Origin: Candidatus Brocadiia bacterium
GTDB lineage: Bacteria; Planctomycetota; MHYJ01; WSZJ01
DNA: 7,091 nt
Reading direction: 5' to 3'
NCBI GenBank assembly: GCA_013360825.1
Contig: JABWAY010000212.1
Coordinates: forward strand, 1-7,091
Made by a program: the position numbers and the translations under genes. The number at the start of each line of letters is the position of its first letter. Within the stretch, counting starts at the first letter, position 1. Positions 4,556 through 7,091 of this stretch are shown piece after piece. Under the pieces are notes generated by a model that saw only the letters and a list, made by a program, of their open reading frames with translations, was not told the DNA's origin and made no database searches.

Positions 4556-6283
4556 CCTCTGCCGAATTCAAGGAAGCCGGTCAAGGCGGAACCCGGCGGG
4601 GCCGAGGCGGCCTACCTTTTCCGTCACGCGCTGCTGCGTGAAGTCGCCTACCAGCTCCATCTGCCGGGCGACCGCGCGCGGCTCCACGGCGCCGCGCTCA
4701 GGGCGATCGAGGCCCTGGCAGGAGGGAGGGCGCCGGAGGGGCCGCGATCCGGCCGGCATGGGCAGCTGGTCTGCCGGTCCCACCCCACGGATCCGTTCGC
4801 GGAGGATCTCGCGGAGCACGCGCGGCTGGCGGGCTCCGCGGGGGAGGAATCGGAAGCGACCCCGCGGAGCGTCAGGCTGCTCTACCTGAGCCGGGCCGCA
4901 TGGCGGGCGAAGGCGGACTTCAGAAATGCCGCGGAGGAGCATCTCTGGAAGCTGCACGCCGAGCTGCTCCCGGGCGCGGAACGGGCGGAGTCTCTCCGAT
5001 GGGCCGCCGACGCCGCGTACCGCGCAGGCAGACAGAAGGAGGCCGAACTCCTTCTCAGGAGAGCCATGACCCTCCGGTCACGCCCCGGGACGCCGCCGCG
5101 CCACGGCGAGATCCTGTCCTCGCTCGCCCATGTCTGCCGGGAGACCGGCCGAGCCGGGAAGGCGGAGCGACTCTGTCATCGGGCCCTCGCGCTTCACCGG
5201 AAGGCCGGAAACAGGAATTCCGAGGGAGTCACGCTCGGGACGCTGGGCAGCGTTCTCTACGAGACCGGGCGCATCGGCCCCGCGGAGAGGTGCTTTGAGC
5301 AGGCGCTCAGAGCGCTACGGAAAGTCAGGAGTCCGCTCGCGGAGGCCATTGTCCTTGGAAGCACTGCGAATCTCCTGAAGGGGATCGGGCAGATGAGGAG
5401 GGCCGAGGCTTCCTATGTCAGGGCCATGGCGATCTTCCGCCGGATCGGCGACCGGCGGATGGTGGGAGTCACGCTGGGGAACCTGGCGACGCTGTACAGC
5501 GAAACCGGCCGGATCGGGGCGGCGGAGCGCAGCCACAAGCGCGCCCTGGCCATCCATCGTGACGTGGGAAACCGGCGGTTCGAGGGAGTCGCCCTGAGCG
5601 GTCTGGGATTGATCTATCAGGAGACGGGCCGCCATGCTCCCGCCGAACGGAGTTTCGCGGAGGGGCTTCGGATTCTCCGCGAGGTCGGGGACCGGCGTTT
5701 TGAGGGCGTTCTCCTCGGAAACTTCGCGAATCTCCTTGCGGAGACCGGCCGACCGGAGGCTGCGGAGCAGAGCTACGGACTGGCGCTGGACCTCGACCGG
5801 GAGGTCGGCAATCGGCATTCGGAGGCCGTCGCGCTGGGGAACCTGGCGGTGCTGCAGCGGAACCAGGGACGTCTCGAGTCCGCCGAGCGCTGTTTCGTGC
5901 AGGCCCTGAGGATCCATCGGGACATCCGGAACCGTCGCGGGGAGGGAATCGTGCTCGGGACGCTGGCCGGCATTTACCGCGACACCGGGCGGGGCGGGAA
6001 AGCGCAGCGGGCCTACGAGGCGGCGCTCGCGATCCACCGGGAAGTCCGAAACCGGCGCTTTCTCGGAGTGCATCTCTGCGATCAGGCGCTGCTGCACCTC
6101 GGTGAGGGGCGACCCGCGGAGGCGGGCCGGCAGTGGCGCGAGGGTGCGGCGTTGGTGAGGGAACTCGGGGACGTGGCGGCGCTCCAGACGCTGACGGCAG
6201 AGATGCTCGCGGCGTGCGGGAAGGCGGGAGCCCCTGTGTGGACGGAAGTGCCGGGATCGGGGGAAATCGCGCGTCGGCGTTGA
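4556..6283 (+). pseudogene. 5'-truncated signalling ATPase-TPR gene
   Basis: One open frame runs 575 codons from just after a TGA at 4553 to the stop at 6281-6283. It has no ATG, GTG or TTG before ATG 5066, yet the first 170 codons are clearly protein-like. They begin in a block reading AAYLFRHALLREVAYQL and DRARLH, the end of the ATPase/winged-helix part of STAND/AAA-type signalling ATPases. These are often fused to Ser/Thr kinases. Next come SHPTDPFAEDLAEHARLA and a helical stretch leading into TPRs. From residue 15 after ATG 5066 there are nine 40-residue TPR units, then a 31-residue tail. The kinase and nucleotide-binding parts are missing, and nothing like a P-loop is seen upstream in any frame. 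I interpret this as a gene that has lost its 5' end. A shorter 405-residue TPR protein from ATG 5066 (5066-6283) could still be made, although no good SD is visible. Alternatives are a non-canonical start (CTG 4559) or an assembly join near 4556. Confidence 0.7.
5108..6187 (+). repeat. nine tandem 40-residue TPR units (120-base period)
   Basis: Inside the truncated ATPase-TPR gene, nine consecutive units of exactly 40 residues are seen with no insertion. The consensus is roughly V-x-LGNLA-x-LY-x-ETGR-x-x-AERS-x-x-AL-x-IHR-x-VGNRR-x-EG. This is the long (TPR_12/kinesin-light-chain-like) variety, usually a protein-binding superhelix. At DNA level the units are diverged but recognisable (for example gaaaccggccg and aaccggcg recur). 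The ninth unit is the most diverged, as is typical of a capping repeat. Confidence 0.9.
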
Positions 6284-6301
6284 TTCCTTCGGTGCCGGCC
6301 T

Positions 6302-7091
6302 CTATTCCGCCATTCCGAGCCCCTGCTGCGCCGCCCGGATCGCGTCCTGACTGTGGTCGCGTGCGAATTCGGAGAGCGCCGCCCCGGCCTCCAGATCCTG
6401 GAGCGCCCCGGCGAAGTCCTTGCGCTCGAGTTTCAGCAGCCCGCGTTCCGAGAGCCACATCCCCTCGCGTGGGAACAGTTTCAGGGCCTCGCCGTAGGCG
6501 GCCATCGCCTCGTCCTTCCGGTCCAGGCGGGAGAGCGCCCGGGCCCGTGCACCGTGGGCCCAGGCGTGAAGGGGATTCAGAGTTGACGCGCGCTCGGCGT
6601 CCTCGAGTGCCAGCGCGGGCTCGTCCCGTTTGAGGCGGGCCCCCGCGCGCCCGACCCAACCCTCGACGTTGTCCGGGTCGAGATCGAGCACCCGGGAAAA
6701 ATTTTCCTCCGCCTTCCGGAACTGGTGGACCCACATCGAGCACTCGCCGCGGAGGATCCACCGCTGGGGGACGTTCGGGGCGATCGCGTTCGCCCGGTCG
6801 AGGTCCTGGGAGGCCTCCTCGTACTTGTCGAGGGCCATGCCGCAGCGGGCGCGCTCCGTGAGCGCGTCGACATGGTCCGGTTCGCGGGCCAGGATGCGCG
6901 TGAAAATCGCCTCCGCCTCCCTCCACTCCCGGGCACGAGAGTGGCGGAGGGCCTGCTCGAAGAGTGCCGGGGTTGCGGAAGGCGCGCTCCTGCCGGGCCG
7001 GCCGAGGGCGGAGACGGTGGCGATCGCGGCGGAGGCCACGAGGAGGGTGGCGAGGGCGGCGGTCGCGGCGGGATTGAGTCGCGCCCATCGC
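6302..7091 (-). CDS. membrane-anchored TPR protein (5' end outside window)
   Basis: The visible 262 residues begin at the right edge with RWARLNPAATAALATLL followed by a hydrophobic Ala/Leu/Val-rich stretch of about 23 residues, a likely signal anchor. A Pro/Ser linker follows, then six consecutive 34-residue TPRs. Counting from an internal GTG at 7039, these are residues 24-57, 58-91, 92-125, 126-159, 160-193 and 194-227. Canonical TPR residues are seen, for example AEENFSRVLDLDPDN in unit three and AMAAYGEALKLFP in unit five. An 18-residue tail follows. The GTG at 7039 would cut the hydrophobic segment, so the real start is probably beyond the window. The protein is probably tethered to the membrane and serves as a scaffold. 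It is convergent with the ATPase-TPR gene, but that gene's repeats are the 40-residue type, so the two are not recent duplicates. Confidence 0.88.
   Translation of the reverse strand, partial: RWARLNPAATAALATLLVASAAIATVSALGRPGRSAPSATPALFEQALRHSRAREWREAEAIFTRILAREPDHVDALTERARCGMALDKYEEASQDLDRANAIAPNVPQRWILRGECSMWVHQFRKAEENFSRVLDLDPDNVEGWVGRAGARLKRDEPALALEDAERASTLNPLHAWAHGARARALSRLDRKDEAMAAYGEALKLFPREGMWLSERGLLKLERKDFAGALQDLEAGAALSEFARDHSQDAIRAAQQGLGMAE

Noticed and set aside
5108..6187. CRISPR-like or satellite repeat reading of the 120-base periodicity
   Set aside because: The period corresponds to 40-residue TPR units within one open frame; there are no identical short repeats with unique spacers.
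6284..6301. A bidirectional intrinsic terminator between the convergent TPR genes
   Set aside because: The gap is 18 bases, with no inverted repeat followed by T-tracts.
5469..7088. A 539-codon minus-strand open frame spanning both TPR genes
   Set aside because: It overlaps the 40-residue repeats on the other strand and the 34-residue repeats in another frame; its own translation is Arg/Pro/Gly-rich without motifs.

Overview
The window is a high-GC bacterial segment with strongly G/C-biased third codon positions. One gene carries a lipoprotein signal, which fits a diderm or another bacterium with an exported lipoprotein system. An FHA protein, a GAF protein, a 40-residue-repeat TPR protein with the tail of a signalling ATPase, and a B12-radical SAM protein together resemble Planctomycetota or a similar signalling-rich phylum. 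That placement is an inference from gene content, not a demonstrated assignment.

Left part (1-1265): the first 23 bases look like the 5' end of a gene running leftward out of the window. A divergent intergenic region follows, with a short direct repeat, a perfect dyad and a promoter-like element. It leads into a rightward gene for a C-terminal FHA-domain protein (156-1157), whose N-terminal half holds three short repeats resembling the MshEN/type II secretion ATPase N-terminal unit. A GC-rich hairpin lies just after its stop.

Middle part (1266-4243): three genes run leftward. The rightmost encodes a small stand-alone GAF protein (3707-4243), followed by a strong hairpin. Next come a B12-binding radical SAM protein of the DUF4070/HpnP-like group (1966-3591) and, 22 bases later, a peptide-methionine sulfoxide reductase MsrA made as a lipoprotein (1266-1943). 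The last two probably form an operon.

Right part (4244-7091): a roughly 310-base gap holds an unusually coding-like open frame on the minus strand. After it comes a rightward coding frame (4556-6283) that begins in the middle of a recognisable domain with no start codon. It is the C-terminal part of a STAND/AAA-type ATPase plus nine perfect-length 40-residue TPR units, and appears to be a 5'-decapitated signalling gene. A convergent, membrane-anchored protein with six 34-residue TPRs (6302 to beyond the right edge) ends 18 bases from it.

I do not see a defence system, CRISPR array, RNA gene, insertion sequence or integrase. The most unusual items are the decapitated ATPase-TPR gene with its breakpoint region, the repeated N-terminal units of the FHA protein, two start sites that look leaderless, and the pairing of an uncharacterised cobalamin-radical SAM enzyme with an exported MsrA.
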